NCBI GenBank assembly: GCA_027451885.1
Contig: DAIDHX010000052.1
Span: forward strand, 1 to 64,000
Length of the DNA: 64,000 nt
Origin: Planctomycetales bacterium
Lineage (GTDB): Bacteria; Planctomycetota; Planctomycetia; Isosphaerales; Isosphaeraceae
Direction of reading: 5' to 3'
The position numbers were made by a program, and so were the translations under genes. The first letter of the stretch is position 1, and every line of letters begins with the position of its first letter. Positions 30,504-39,877 of the stretch are shown here, piece by piece. A model generated the notes under the pieces. It made no database searches. It was not told the DNA's origin and saw only the letters and a list, made by a program, of their open reading frames with translations.

Positions 30504-32333
30504 ATGAGTCTCTCAGATCGGCGAGGGTTGGACGATTCGGCGGCCTGGATGTCGCAGTCGCATCCTCAGGCGCCCAGGGACCTGACCGGCCTTACGCTGG
30601 GCGACTTCCAGGTTGAGAAGCTGCTGGGGCGCGGGGGGATGGGCGAAGTCTACCTGGCCACGCAGCGGAGCCTGAACCGGCCGGTGGCGCTCAAGGTGCT
30701 GCGGCAGGATTACGCGAGCAGCTCTCCTTATCTGGCACGGCTGCGGGCGGAGGCTACGGCCATCGCCCGTCTCAATCATCCCAACATCGTCCACGTTTAC
30801 ACCCTCGACGAGGTTGAAGGGCTCCAGTTCATCGCCATGGAGTACGTGCAGGGGACGAACCTGCGTGACTACATCAGGCGGAAGGGCTCGCTCGACTTGC
30901 CGCTGGCGCTTTCGGTGATGCGGCAAACCGCCCAGGCGCTTGGCGCCGCGGGCGAGATTGGGCTCGTGCACCGCGACGTGAAGCCCGAGAACATCCTGAT
31001 CAACAAAAAGGGGCGGGTGAAGGTCGCTGATTTCGGCCTTTGCCGCGACGCCGACAAAAGCTCTGGCGCGCTCACCCAGCCGGGCGTGACCATGGGCACC
31101 CCGCTCTACATGAGCCCGGAGCAATCGCAGGGGCATCCGGTCGACCATCGCAGCGACCTCTATTCTCTGGGGGTGACGTTCTATCAGATGCTGGCGGGGG
31201 AGCCGCCGTTCCAGGGCGATTCGCCGATCGCGATCGCGCTTAAGCACATTCGTGAAGCGCCCCGCAGCTTGCAAGTCTATCGGCCCGACCTTCCCCCCGA
31301 GGTCGACCGGGTGGTGCTGAAGCTCTTGCGTAAGACGCCCGAGGATCGCTATCAGTCGGCGGCGGAGCTGCTTGTCGACCTGAACCGACTCCGTGAGGTT
31401 CTGCCCACTGCGCCCCAGCCAGCCGCCGCCGACCCAGGCGCTGGCCGTCTCGAGCGGACGGCCGCCGACCCGGACCTCGAGCCCGCGCCCGACGCCGCTG
31501 CGGAGAACCCATCCGCGGCCCAAACGCGATTGGGCCTTTCGGGATCGGGTTCCGCGCAAGCGGCCGTTGTTGCCAATCGGCCGCGCGTGAGCGTGTTCGC
31601 CGGCTTCTTGCTGGGCCTGGTTGCCCTGGCCGCCGGCGCGGGAGCAGGCTACGCCACTCGCTCTCCCGAGCTCCAGGCGCTCGCCGCCGCCGAATCGAAA
31701 ATGCCCGGGCTCTGGCTCGAACCGCGCTGGAAAAACGTGCCCAAACAGGCCGGCGCACAAGAACAGTACCGCTTTGCCCAGCTCCTCGCGCCCCGGGAAG
31801 ACTGGGCCGCCGCATGGCTCGCCGTACCCGGCCACTTCAGCCACTCGCACGAGGTCGCCTACAAGGCCTACACCCAGCTCGTGCGAATCTACTATCGCCG
31901 GCACGACGTCGCCGCCCTTGAGGCCCTTGAAGCAGAGCTCGCCGTCTGGAAGAACGCCTCGCGACGCGATCAGGAGCTGCTCGAGATGCTCCGGATCGCC
32001 ATCAAGAACCGCAAGGGCGATCTCGAGGGCGTGGTGGATGGTATTCAGACCTTTACCCGCGCTGGGGTCACCGATATCTTCGACCCCGGTTTGCTCGAGC
32101 TTGGGCTGGAAATCTGCATGGACGCCGCCCAGTCGGTTGGCGTCGGCGCCCAGACAATCGCCCGCGAGCCGCTGGTCGCCAGCCAGCGCGTGCTCCTGAG
32201 GCGACTCTACCGCATTGAGGTGCGGCAACAGCCCGCACGCAAGGCCGCGGGCGCGGCCGGCCGATCTCCCGAGCCGGGCACTCGCCCGCTCTCTCTCCAC
32301 GCTCTCGAGGATCGAATCGCATGGCCTATCTGA
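30504..32333 (+). CDS. Hanks-type Ser/Thr protein kinase with membrane anchor
   Basis: 609 aa. The kinase domain spans about residues 33-295, with glycine loop LGRGGMGEVY, VALKVL (ATP Lys), HRDVKPENIL catalytic loop, VADFGL (metal Asp) and GTPLYMSPEQ. A Pro/Ala-rich juxtamembrane segment follows, then one transmembrane helix at about 357-380 (VFAGFLLGLVALAAGAGAGY) and an outer domain of about 225 residues with helical, TPR-like character. This is a receptor-like kinase; its ligand is unknown. The last 13 nt overlap the FHA/PP2C gene, so kinase and phosphatase are translationally coupled. Confidence 0.93.
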   Translation: MSLSDRRGLDDSAAWMSQSHPQAPRDLTGLTLGDFQVEKLLGRGGMGEVYLATQRSLNRPVALKVLRQDYASSSPYLARLRAEATAIARLNHPNIVHVYTLDEVEGLQFIAMEYVQGTNLRDYIRRKGSLDLPLALSVMRQTAQALGAAGEIGLVHRDVKPENILINKKGRVKVADFGLCRDADKSSGALTQPGVTMGTPLYMSPEQSQGHPVDHRSDLYSLGVTFYQMLAGEPPFQGDSPIAIALKHIREAPRSLQVYRPDLPPEVDRVVLKLLRKTPEDRYQSAAELLVDLNRLREVLPTAPQPAAADPGAGRLERTAADPDLEPAPDAAAENPSAAQTRLGLSGSGSAQAAVVANRPRVSVFAGFLLGLVALAAGAGAGYATRSPELQALAAAESKMPGLWLEPRWKNVPKQAGAQEQYRFAQLLAPREDWAAAWLAVPGHFSHSHEVAYKAYTQLVRIYYRRHDVAALEALEAELAVWKNASRRDQELLEMLRIAIKNRKGDLEGVVDGIQTFTRAGVTDIFDPGLLELGLEICMDAAQSVGVGAQTIAREPLVASQRVLLRRLYRIEVRQQPARKAAGAAGRSPEPGTRPLSLHALEDRIAWPI

Positions 32334-34030
32334 AGCGCGCCAACGGCGACTCCGTGGGGCAGTTGATCGAGCTGCGGGCGGAACGCTCGGTCATCGGCCG
32401 ATCCCCCGAGTATTGCCACATCGTGCTCGACCCCAACGGCGTCAGCCGCCGCCACGCCGAAATCTACAAGAAAGGCGAGGACTTCTATCTCGCCGATCTG
32501 AACTCACGCAACCAGACCAAGGTCAATAACGCAAAAGTTCACCCCGGCGTCGACCATCGCCTCTCGCCCGGCGATCGCATCAACATATGCGATGTTGAGT
32601 TCCTCTTCTATCCCAGGCTGCCAGGCGCAGCGGGCGATCGCGAGTCGGGCGATGTCCTCATCGTCTCGGAAAACGACGACCACGACGAACCCCTCTTGCA
32701 CACCTTCGATGCCTCGCGCTCAAGCGCCCTGGCAAGCGCGGTGCGCCCGGAGGTCAAGCTCAAGGCCATTCTCGAGATCACCCGCGAGCTCTCCACCGAG
32801 CTCAAGATCGACGTCGTCGCGCCCAAGATTCTCGACGCGCTCATGGAGCTCTTCCCGCAGGCGGAACGGCTTTTTTTGATCCTGGTCGAGCCTGATACCA
32901 AGCGGCTCATTCGCAAGGCCTTTCGCTTCCGCCCAATGCGGCGATCGAACTTCGCCACCACGATCCCGGCCGACGAGATCCCGATGAGCATCAGCCGCTC
33001 GCTCGTCAATCACGTGCTGGGCCAGAAGCGGGCGGTGCTGTCGCAAGACGCTGGCGCGGACAAGAACCTGCCCACGTCCGCCTCGATCGCCGATCTCAAG
33101 ATCCGCTCCGTGATGTGCGTCCCCTTGCTCACCCCCAATCGCGAGGCGCTCGGCATCCTCCAGCTCGATACCAGCGACCGCAAGCAGTTCCACCAGGAAG
33201 ACCTGGACGTCCTGGCCGCGGTGGCCAGCTACGCCGCCATCTCGATCCAGAACGCCCAGATGCACGAGTCGTTGCTCGAGCGCGAGCGCATCAACCGCGA
33301 CCTCAAGCTCGCGGAGCAGGTGCAGAAGCGCTTCCTGCCGCAGTCGACCCCGTCCATCCCAGGCTACGAGTTCTTCGCGCATTATGACCCTGCGTACGAG
33401 GTCGGAGGCGACTATTACGACTTCGTGCCGCTGCCGGGCGACCGCCTGGCGATCGCGCTTGGGGACGTCTCGGGCAAGGGGGTTTCCGCCGCGCTCATGA
33501 TGGCCAAATTCTCGGGCGACACACGCTTCCGCATCCTCACCGAGAAGTCGCCGGCTGAAGCGGCTGACGCGCTCAATTCCGTGCTCTACTCGGCCGGCAT
33601 CGAGGAGAAGTTCATCACCCTGAGCCTGGGCGTGCTCGATCCCGCGGCGGGTACGTTTACCTTCGCCTCCGCCGGCCATCTGCCGATCCTGGTGCGCAGG
33701 GCGAATGGGCTTGTGGAGGAGATTGGCGAGGACATCGCCGGCTTCCCGCTCGGCATCGTGGGCGAGTCGAGCTACCGCCAGACCGAGGTCAAGCTCGCGC
33801 CTGGGGATGTGGTCTCGATCTTCTCCGACGGCGTGACCGACGCCCGCAACATCCGCGAGGAGCTCTACGACTCGCGCGAGAAGCGGCGGCTGCCCCGCAA
33901 GATCGCCGAGACCGCCGGCGGGGCCGAGATCGTTGGGCGAACCATCTTGCAAGATATCCGGGAATACTCGAGCGGGCACATGCAGGTTGACGACATCACG
34001 TTGATCTGCTTCGGACCGACCGCGCGTTAG
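32321..34030 (+). CDS. FHA-GAF-PP2C (RsbU/SpoIIE-type) phosphatase
   Basis: 569 aa. Domain order: FHA (about 1-95; RSVIGRSPEYCHIVLD, VSRRHAEI), a linker, GAF (about 150-325; VMCVPLLTPNREALGILQLDT), a short coiled segment (LLERERINRDLKLAEQVQKRFLP, a known RsbU linker) and a SpoIIE/PP2C domain (about 345-565; YEVGGDYYDFVPL, IALGDVSGKGVSAALMM, SIFSDGVTDA). It should bind phosphothreonine through FHA and dephosphorylate a partner protein. Coupling to the upstream kinase suggests that the kinase creates the FHA ligand. ATG 32321 has GAGGA 9 nt upstream. Confidence 0.92.
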   Translation: MAYLKRANGDSVGQLIELRAERSVIGRSPEYCHIVLDPNGVSRRHAEIYKKGEDFYLADLNSRNQTKVNNAKVHPGVDHRLSPGDRINICDVEFLFYPRLPGAAGDRESGDVLIVSENDDHDEPLLHTFDASRSSALASAVRPEVKLKAILEITRELSTELKIDVVAPKILDALMELFPQAERLFLILVEPDTKRLIRKAFRFRPMRRSNFATTIPADEIPMSISRSLVNHVLGQKRAVLSQDAGADKNLPTSASIADLKIRSVMCVPLLTPNREALGILQLDTSDRKQFHQEDLDVLAAVASYAAISIQNAQMHESLLERERINRDLKLAEQVQKRFLPQSTPSIPGYEFFAHYDPAYEVGGDYYDFVPLPGDRLAIALGDVSGKGVSAALMMAKFSGDTRFRILTEKSPAEAADALNSVLYSAGIEEKFITLSLGVLDPAAGTFTFASAGHLPILVRRANGLVEEIGEDIAGFPLGIVGESSYRQTEVKLAPGDVVSIFSDGVTDARNIREELYDSREKRRLPRKIAETAGGAEIVGRTILQDIREYSSGHMQVDDITLICFGPTAR

Positions 34031-34033
34031 GGA

Positions 34034-35644
34034 ATGGCTGCGGTGATGACCACAAAACTCGCGGACATACGCCTGGAGCTGGACGAACCCGAGGAGCTCC
34101 TGCCCGCCAGGGCCGCCCAGCGGCTCGGGCTTGGACAGGAGGCCATCCGCGGCTGCCGCATCCTGCGCAAGAGTCTGGACGCACGGCGGCATGACGACGT
34201 CCACTTCGAATACGCCCTTGCGCTTGAGCTCGATCCCAGCGACACGAAACGCGTGCTCACGCTGGGCGACCCGCGGGTGCAGCTCTATACGCCCACGCCC
34301 TTCAACTGGCCACGCCCGGGCGCGATTCCGCTTGTGAACCGGCCGGTGGTTGTGGGATCGGGGCCCGCGGGGCTGTTCGCGGCCTACATGCTCGCTGAGT
34401 CGGGCCATGCTCCCCTGGTGCTTGAACGCGGCCGAGGGGTCAAGGAGCGCGTGGCCGATGTCCGCGTCTTCGAGGACGGCGGCGTGCTCGACCCGGAGAG
34501 CAACTACCTCTACGGCGAAGGGGGCGCGGGGACCTTCAGCGACGGCAAGCTCACGTACCGCGGCGCGGGCCCGGATGTCGACAAGGTCCTTGAGATCCTG
34601 GCCGATTGCCACGGCAAGCCCTCGATCCGGTATGAGCATCGCCCGCATCTGGGCTCGAACCGCCTGCCGCTCGTGGTGCGGACCCTCAGGCGCAAGATCG
34701 AGGCCATGGGGGGCGAGATCCGCTTCTCGTGCCGGGTCGAGGATCTCGACCTCCAGGACGGCAGGCTCCGCGGGCTTTACACTTCCTCGGGATATGTGGC
34801 GGCTGAGCTTGCGATCCTGGCCTTTGGGCACAGCGCCCGCGACTTCTACCACATGCTGCTCCGCCGCCGCGTGCCGCTTGAGGCCAAGCCGTTCCAGTTT
34901 GGCGTGCGGATCGAGCAGCCGCAGGCGGCGATCGACCAGGCGAGGCACGGCGCGAGCCAGGGGCACCCCGCGCTTGGCGCGGCGGATTACAGCGTCGCGG
35001 TCAAGGCAGGGGCGTGCGACCTGTTCTCCTTCTGCATGTGCGCGGGGGGGTATGTGATGCCCTCCGTGAGCGATCCGGGCTACTTTTGCACGAACGGCAT
35101 GAGCGAGAGCCGGCACGATTCCCCCTTTGCCAACAGCGGGCTTGTGATCACCATCGATCCCGCGGCGACGGGCGATCGCCATCCGCTCGCGGGTGTTCAT
35201 TACCAGCAACGCGCCGAACGCAGGTCTTACCTCGCCGGCGGGCGTGAATACCTTGCCCCCATTCAGCGTGCGCACGACCTGCTCGCCGATCGGCCCAGCC
35301 GCGGCAAGATCGCCTCGAGCTGCCGCCGCGGCGTACGCCCGACCGAGCTCGCGCTCATCTTACCTCCCGAGGTGCTCGATGCGCTCCGCATCGGCCTCCC
35401 CGCGATCGACCGCCGCTTCGCCGGCCGCTTTCTCCGCGACGCCACCATCACCGGGCCCGAGGCACGCGGCAGCGCGCCTGTGCGCGTGCTCCGCGACTCC
35501 GCCTCGCGCCAGAGCCCCGCATGGCTCGGACTCTACCCCTGTGGCGAGGGAGCAGGCTATGCCGGCGGCATCGTAAGCGCGGCCGTCGACGGCCTCCGCA
35601 CCGCGCGGGCGATCGTCGCTGCTCACGCCCCCATCACCCGGTAA
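34034..35644 (+). CDS. FAD-dependent dehydrogenase of the COG2509 family
   Basis: 536 aa. A ferredoxin-like N-terminal part (about 1-90) precedes a Rossmann FAD domain beginning with VVVGSGPAGLFAAYMLAESG. Family hallmarks are YGEGGAGTFSDGKL, FGHSARDFYHML, SFCMCAGGYVMP, NGMSESRHDSPFANSGLVI and GEGAGYAGGI. The family is widespread and the reaction is not established. It begins 3 nt after the phosphatase stop, so it is probably the third gene of that operon. Its 3' end overlaps the convergent mobA gene by 22 nt. Confidence 0.85.
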   Translation: MAAVMTTKLADIRLELDEPEELLPARAAQRLGLGQEAIRGCRILRKSLDARRHDDVHFEYALALELDPSDTKRVLTLGDPRVQLYTPTPFNWPRPGAIPLVNRPVVVGSGPAGLFAAYMLAESGHAPLVLERGRGVKERVADVRVFEDGGVLDPESNYLYGEGGAGTFSDGKLTYRGAGPDVDKVLEILADCHGKPSIRYEHRPHLGSNRLPLVVRTLRRKIEAMGGEIRFSCRVEDLDLQDGRLRGLYTSSGYVAAELAILAFGHSARDFYHMLLRRRVPLEAKPFQFGVRIEQPQAAIDQARHGASQGHPALGAADYSVAVKAGACDLFSFCMCAGGYVMPSVSDPGYFCTNGMSESRHDSPFANSGLVITIDPAATGDRHPLAGVHYQQRAERRSYLAGGREYLAPIQRAHDLLADRPSRGKIASSCRRGVRPTELALILPPEVLDALRIGLPAIDRRFAGRFLRDATITGPEARGSAPVRVLRDSASRQSPAWLGLYPCGEGAGYAGGIVSAAVDGLRTARAIVAAHAPITR

Positions 35645-36252
35645 GTCTCAAGCGCACTCGCATAATCCTCCGGTGTGTTCATATTGACAAACGACTGTAG
35701 CTCAGGGTCCACCTCCGCGACCTGGTCACGCGTCACCCGGACGACGTCGAGATGCTCGGCCAGCCGCCACGCCGCCCGAACGCCCGTCGCGAGCAGACGC
35801 TCGATGGCGGGCAGGCACGTCGCCCGCCGATAGACCGCACAGAGCGGATGCGGCCGCACGCCCACAAACGGCATCGCCGCGTCATGGCGGCCCAGCAGCT
35901 TGCCCAGCCGGGTGATGAGCGCGGGAAGCACGAAGGGGGCGTCAACCGCGCAGGCGAATGCGATCTCCACATCCTCCGGCAAGGCGGCAAGGCCCGCACG
36001 CAGGCCCTCGAGCGGTCCCAGACCAGGCGCGCGGTCGTGCGCGTGGATGACGCCGCGCCCAGCCGCTTCAAGCACCTGCCCGGGTGCGGAGACAACCACC
36101 ACCGGGCGGCACACGCCGGCGGTGATCCGGGTCACACGCTCCACAAGCCGCTCATCGCCAAACGGCAAAAGCGCCTTGGGCCGGCCCATGCGCGCGCTTG
36201 CGCCGCCGCAGAGCACCACCGCGCCCAAACTTCCCCCACACGCTTGCTCCAC
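35623..36252 (-). CDS. mobA: Molybdenum cofactor guanylyltransferase (MobA-like)
   Basis: About 209 aa. The N-terminal NTP-binding motif LCGGASARMGRPKALLPFG is the MobA/MocA signature, and CAVDAPFV carries the metal-binding Asp. It transfers GMP (or CMP in MocA) from the nucleotide to molybdopterin. SFVNMNTPEDY at the C-terminus is typical of MobA. The start is uncertain: GTG 36252 follows the upstream peptidase stop by 10 nt, while ATG 36315 would overlap that gene by 53 nt and add residues with no family match. It is the last gene of a run of minus-strand genes. Confidence 0.78.
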   Translation of the reverse strand: MEQACGGSLGAVVLCGGASARMGRPKALLPFGDERLVERVTRITAGVCRPVVVVSAPGQVLEAAGRGVIHAHDRAPGLGPLEGLRAGLAALPEDVEIAFACAVDAPFVLPALITRLGKLLGRHDAAMPFVGVRPHPLCAVYRRATCLPAIERLLATGVRAAWRLAEHLDVVRVTRDQVAEVDPELQSFVNMNTPEDYASALETYRVMGA

Positions 36253-36262
36253 GGCCGAACGC

Positions 36263-37411
36263 TCAGGGCTGGTCAATGCGGATCTCGTGCCGCGACAACA
36301 GTTCAAAACCATCACATGTGACTAGATAATTGCGCTCCATGCGCATGCCCGCCGTGCCTGGGATGTAGAGCCCCGGCTCGATCGCGAGCACGTCACCCGC
36401 CACGAGCGTCTCATCGCTTCGGGCGACGAGGTAGGGGGGCTCGGGATGGCCGAGGCCGATGCCGTGCCCCACGTGGGTGGTGAAGTGCTGGGCGAGGCCG
36501 CGGCTTTCAAACGCGGCCCGCACGGCGTGGTCGACGGCCCTGGCGGGGACGCCGGCCTTCACCGCCTGTTCGCCCGCGGCCAGCGCGGCCAGGCAGGCGT
36601 CGTGGAGGGCGCGGACCTCAGGCGGGGCGGGCGCGCCCACCACGAACGTGTTGGTGAAGTCGCCGCGGTAACCCCCCACGCGCACCGAGAAATCGAGCAG
36701 AAGCAGATCCCCCCGCTCGATCTTCCGCGCGGTGGGCGGACCTCCCTTTTCGGTGGCGATGCGCGGGCCGGAGACGAAGTCGCCGTAGACGATCGCGGGC
36801 TCGCCCAGGCTTTGTTCGGCCGCCTCGCGGGCGAGCTGGTAGATCTCGAGCTCGGTCATGCCGGGCCGCGCCTCCCGGAGCGCAGCGGCGTGGCCCGCAG
36901 CGCCGGCGGCGATCGCACGCCTCATCACCTCGACCTCGTCGGCGTCCTTGGCGCGGCGGAGCGTGCGGATCACGCGCGAAACGTCCACAATCGCCACGCC
37001 CGGGCGCGCCTTTCGGAGCCCCTCGACCACCCCCGCCGGCACCGCCGCCAGCTCGACACCGATCCTGGCGCCCGGCAGGCTCTCGAGCACACCGAGCGTG
37101 GAATCGACCAGAAGCGCCCGGCGGTGGGGCGCAGCCGTCTCCCCGTTGTACCACGACGGAGCCGCCACCCGGTCCACGTGCGCCTGCTCCAGGAACGGCC
37201 CGACCATGTCGTCCCCGATCAGCACCGACTGGTCTCGGCTGAACGCCAGAACCGCGGCCGATTCCTGGCTGCGGAACGTGAACGGCGAGGCATGATAGCC
37301 CGCCAGATAGAGCAGGTGCGACGGGTCCGCCACGATCACAAGATCGCAGCCCCCCGGAATCGCCTCAAGGAGCCGCCCGCGGCGGGCCTGGCAACCTTCG
37401 TGTGTGAGCAT
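36263..37411 (-). CDS. M24 family Xaa-Pro aminopeptidase-like peptidase
   Basis: 382 aa. The N-terminal creatinase-type domain (about 1-145) is followed by a pita-bread catalytic domain with all five metal ligands in place: Asp in LLLDFSVRVGG, Asp in YRGDFTNTF, His in HVGHGIGLGHPEPPY, Glu in AIEPGLYI and Glu in MRMERNYLV. It removes N-terminal residues before proline in characterised relatives. ATG 37411 has GAGG 7 nt upstream. It lies 39 bp after the KDG kinase gene and before mobA on the same strand. Confidence 0.87.
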   Translation of the reverse strand: MLTHEGCQARRGRLLEAIPGGCDLVIVADPSHLLYLAGYHASPFTFRSQESAAVLAFSRDQSVLIGDDMVGPFLEQAHVDRVAAPSWYNGETAAPHRRALLVDSTLGVLESLPGARIGVELAAVPAGVVEGLRKARPGVAIVDVSRVIRTLRRAKDADEVEVMRRAIAAGAAGHAAALREARPGMTELEIYQLAREAAEQSLGEPAIVYGDFVSGPRIATEKGGPPTARKIERGDLLLLDFSVRVGGYRGDFTNTFVVGAPAPPEVRALHDACLAALAAGEQAVKAGVPARAVDHAVRAAFESRGLAQHFTTHVGHGIGLGHPEPPYLVARSDETLVAGDVLAIEPGLYIPGTAGMRMERNYLVTCDGFELLSRHEIRIDQP

Positions 37412-37450
37412 CGGTGCCTCGATCCCCAGGTGGAAACGCCCGCGCTTGCC

Positions 37451-38536
37451 CTAGCGCTGAACCCGCGCTGAGCCGCCGGTGGCAAGCGCTTCAACTTCGG
37501 CCAGCCTGGCCATCGTGACATCGCCCGGGAACGTCGTCAAAAGGGCGCCATGCGCCCAGCCCAGCCGGAGCGCATCCTCGATCGGACGCCGGGCCAGCAG
37601 GCCGTGAATCAGCCCCGCCGCGAAGCCGTCGCCCCCGCCGATCCGGTCGATCACGTCCAGGTGCATCGTCGGGCTCACGAACTGCTTGCCGTCGGCCCAC
37701 ACCACCGCGGCCCAGTCGTGCCGGTTCGTCGAGTGCACCTCGCGGAGCGTCGTCCCCACCAGCTTGATGTTGGGGAACTGGGCCACGACCTTCGTGATCA
37801 ATTCGAAGAACGAGCCGGGGTCGAGCTTCGAGCTCGCTGCCCCCGCGGCAGGCCCCTCAAACCCCAGGCCGAGCTGGATGTCTTCCTCGTTGCCGATCAG
37901 CACGTCGATCTTGCTGGCGATCTTGCGGCAGACTTCCTGCCCGCGTTTGGCCCCTCCCACGGAGGCCCAGAGCTTGGCCCGGTAGTTCAGGTCGAACGAC
38001 GACACTGCGCCCGCCGCGCGGGCGGCGTCCATCCCCTCGATGATCAACGGCGCGGTGGTTTCCGACAGCGAGGCGAAGATCCCTCCCGAGTGGAACCAGC
38101 GCACGCCTTTCTTGAAGATCGCGGCCCAGTCGAAGTCGCCCGGCTTGAGCATCGCGCCTGCTTCGTTCGAGCGGTTGTAGAACACCACGGGCGCCCGCAC
38201 GCCCTGGCCCCGGTCGCTGTAAACCGTGGCCATGTTCGGCCCGCGCACGCCGTCGTGCTTGAACATCTTGTAAAACGGCGCCACGCCCGTCTCACGCACC
38301 TTGGCCTGGATCAGCTCGCCAATCGGGTACTCCACCATCGCGGTGGCGATGCCCGTCTTGTGCCCGAAGCAGTCGGAGAGATTCGCCGCGACGTTGTATT
38401 CGCCCCCCGAGACGTGCACCTCGAACGAACGCGCCTTGCGGAACGGAATGATCCCGGGGTCGAGGCGGTGAATCAGGGCGCCCAGGGCCAGGAAATCAAG
38501 CTCACAGGCGTCGTCGCGAATCGAAAGCGTGCTCAT
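37451..38536 (-). CDS. kdgK: PfkB-family sugar kinase, probably 2-keto-3-deoxygluconate kinase
   Basis: 361 aa. A ribokinase-fold enzyme: VHVSGGEYNVAANLSDCFG near the N-terminus (sugar pocket), SSFDLNYRAKLW in the centre, and the anion-hole/catalytic motif DRIGGGDGFAAGLIHGLL with the base Asp near residue 305. It would phosphorylate KDG (2-dehydro-3-deoxygluconate) to KDPG. The specific substrate is inferred from neighbours: a glucose dehydrogenase and an aldose epimerase lie just upstream on the same strand. ATG 38536 has GGAG 6-7 nt upstream. A different acid-sugar kinase is possible. Confidence 0.75.
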   Translation of the reverse strand: MSTLSIRDDACELDFLALGALIHRLDPGIIPFRKARSFEVHVSGGEYNVAANLSDCFGHKTGIATAMVEYPIGELIQAKVRETGVAPFYKMFKHDGVRGPNMATVYSDRGQGVRAPVVFYNRSNEAGAMLKPGDFDWAAIFKKGVRWFHSGGIFASLSETTAPLIIEGMDAARAAGAVSSFDLNYRAKLWASVGGAKRGQEVCRKIASKIDVLIGNEEDIQLGLGFEGPAAGAASSKLDPGSFFELITKVVAQFPNIKLVGTTLREVHSTNRHDWAAVVWADGKQFVSPTMHLDVIDRIGGGDGFAAGLIHGLLARRPIEDALRLGWAHGALLTTFPGDVTMARLAEVEALATGGSARVQR

Positions 38537-38620
38537 GGAATCTCCAGGAAAAGCGTACGGTGCGCCCGTCTCGAACCACGAAGGATGAGCGCGATCCTCT
38601 GCGTGGCGGCCGCGCGCGGC

Positions 38621-39739
38621 TCAGCCGACGTTGACATAGACCTTGAGCGCCTCTTTGTTCTCGAGCAGGCGCATCATCTCTTTGTAGTGGGACAGCCCGG
38701 CGACGGGATGCGTAAGAATCTTCTGCGTGACGCCAGGGTAGGTGAGCTCCCCGTGCGAAAGCGCCTGCAGACCAAGCTCGAAGTGGCGGCGATTGCCGTT
38801 CACGCTGGCGACGAGTAGCTTGTTGCCCAGCACCCATTCCAGGTTGATCCTCGCGCCGTCGATCGTGACGTTCTGGCTGCCGCCGGTGATGCTCGTCCAC
38901 ACCAGCGCCCCGTTGTGCGCCAGCACCTCCATCGCGCGGAAGCACACCTCGGGATTGCCCGTCGCCTCGAAAATCAGGTCCGGCTTGCCCACCTGCTTCG
39001 CCAGGTCGTGCAGCGACTTTTCTCGAGAACTGTGATACGTCGCGCCATAGGCTTCCACGATCTCCGACTTCAAATGCGGGCCGGGCCGCGTGGCGATCGT
39101 GTGCGTCTCGATGCCGCGGAGCGTGAGCATCATCGTGGCCAGCAGCCCAATCTGCCCCGCACCCAGTACATAAGCCCGCCGCGGCCGCCAGACCTGCAGC
39201 CGCTCCTGCGCCAGGAACGCCTGCTCAATCGCCTTGGCGCACACGCTGGCTGGCTCCGCCAGCACGCCCAGGTGCTTCAGATCCCGCGGCACCTTCACGA
39301 TGTACTCGGCGTCGTCGACAAAATACTCCGTCAGGAAACCGTGGCAAAGGTTGATCCCACGCTCGTAATAAACCTCCTCGCTCGTGATGTCGTTGCGCCC
39401 GATCTGGTCGAAGAGCGATCCCCCCGGCCTGCGCACCGTGCACGAGACATAATCGCCCGGCTTGACCTCACCCACCCGGGCCCCCACCTCCACCACCTGG
39501 CCGAAGCTCTCATGCCCGATCACCAGATGCTCGCCCCCGGGAGGAGCGTTGCCGTAAAGCGCCTCGTTGATCTCGCGATCGGTGGCGTCCACACCCACCT
39601 GGAGCACCTTCACCAGCACCGCCCGGCCTTCCGGGATCTTGCACACGTGAGGATGCGGCTGATCCATGAGCCCGGGCTCTGGAATCTCACGCTCGTGAAC
39701 GCTGCTCTTTTTACCAGGTAATACCGCAACGGCCTTCAT
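38621..39739 (-). CDS. Glucose dehydrogenase-like zinc alcohol dehydrogenase (archaeal GlcDH type)
   Basis: 372 aa. A medium-chain dehydrogenase whose C-terminal half ([57 protein letters not shown]) matches archaeal and bacterial glucose dehydrogenase. The catalytic zinc ligands appear to be Asp in [10 protein letters not shown] (where Cys is usual) and His-Glu in [11 protein letters not shown]; Haloferax glucose dehydrogenase also uses Asp here. The four-Cys structural-zinc lobe is absent. The likely reaction is NAD(P)-dependent oxidation of glucose (or galactose) to the lactone. ATG 39739 has TAGG before it. It sits between galM and kdgK. Confidence 0.82.
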   Translation of the reverse strand: MKAVAVLPGKKSSVHEREIPEPGLMDQPHPHVCKIPEGRAVLVKVLQVGVDATDREINEALYGNAPPGGEHLVIGHESFGQVVEVGARVGEVKPGDYVSCTVRRPGGSLFDQIGRNDITSEEVYYERGINLCHGFLTEYFVDDAEYIVKVPRDLKHLGVLAEPASVCAKAIEQAFLAQERLQVWRPRRAYVLGAGQIGLLATMMLTLRGIETHTIATRPGPHLKSEIVEAYGATYHSSREKSLHDLAKQVGKPDLIFEATGNPEVCFRAMEVLAHNGALVWTSITGGSQNVTIDGARINLEWVLGNKLLVASVNGNRRHFELGLQALSHGELTYPGVTQKILTHPVAGLSHYKEMMRLLENKEALKVYVNVG

Positions 39740-39877
39740 CGCTAAACCTACCGCTTCATTTGAACGCGAGTGCGATTGCTCGAAACGCCAGCGCCTCGCC
39801 TGGCCAACGTTTCTCGAGCCGGCCCAAGCCCAGCTCGCGAGCGGCCCGGATCGTCCCTCACCAGGCCAGCCGTCCCT

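Noticed and set aside
34030-35275. An 851-codon minus-strand frame over the phosphatase and flavoprotein genes (from 35275)
   Set aside because: Composition typical of antisense GC-rich DNA; both plus-strand genes show clear domains.
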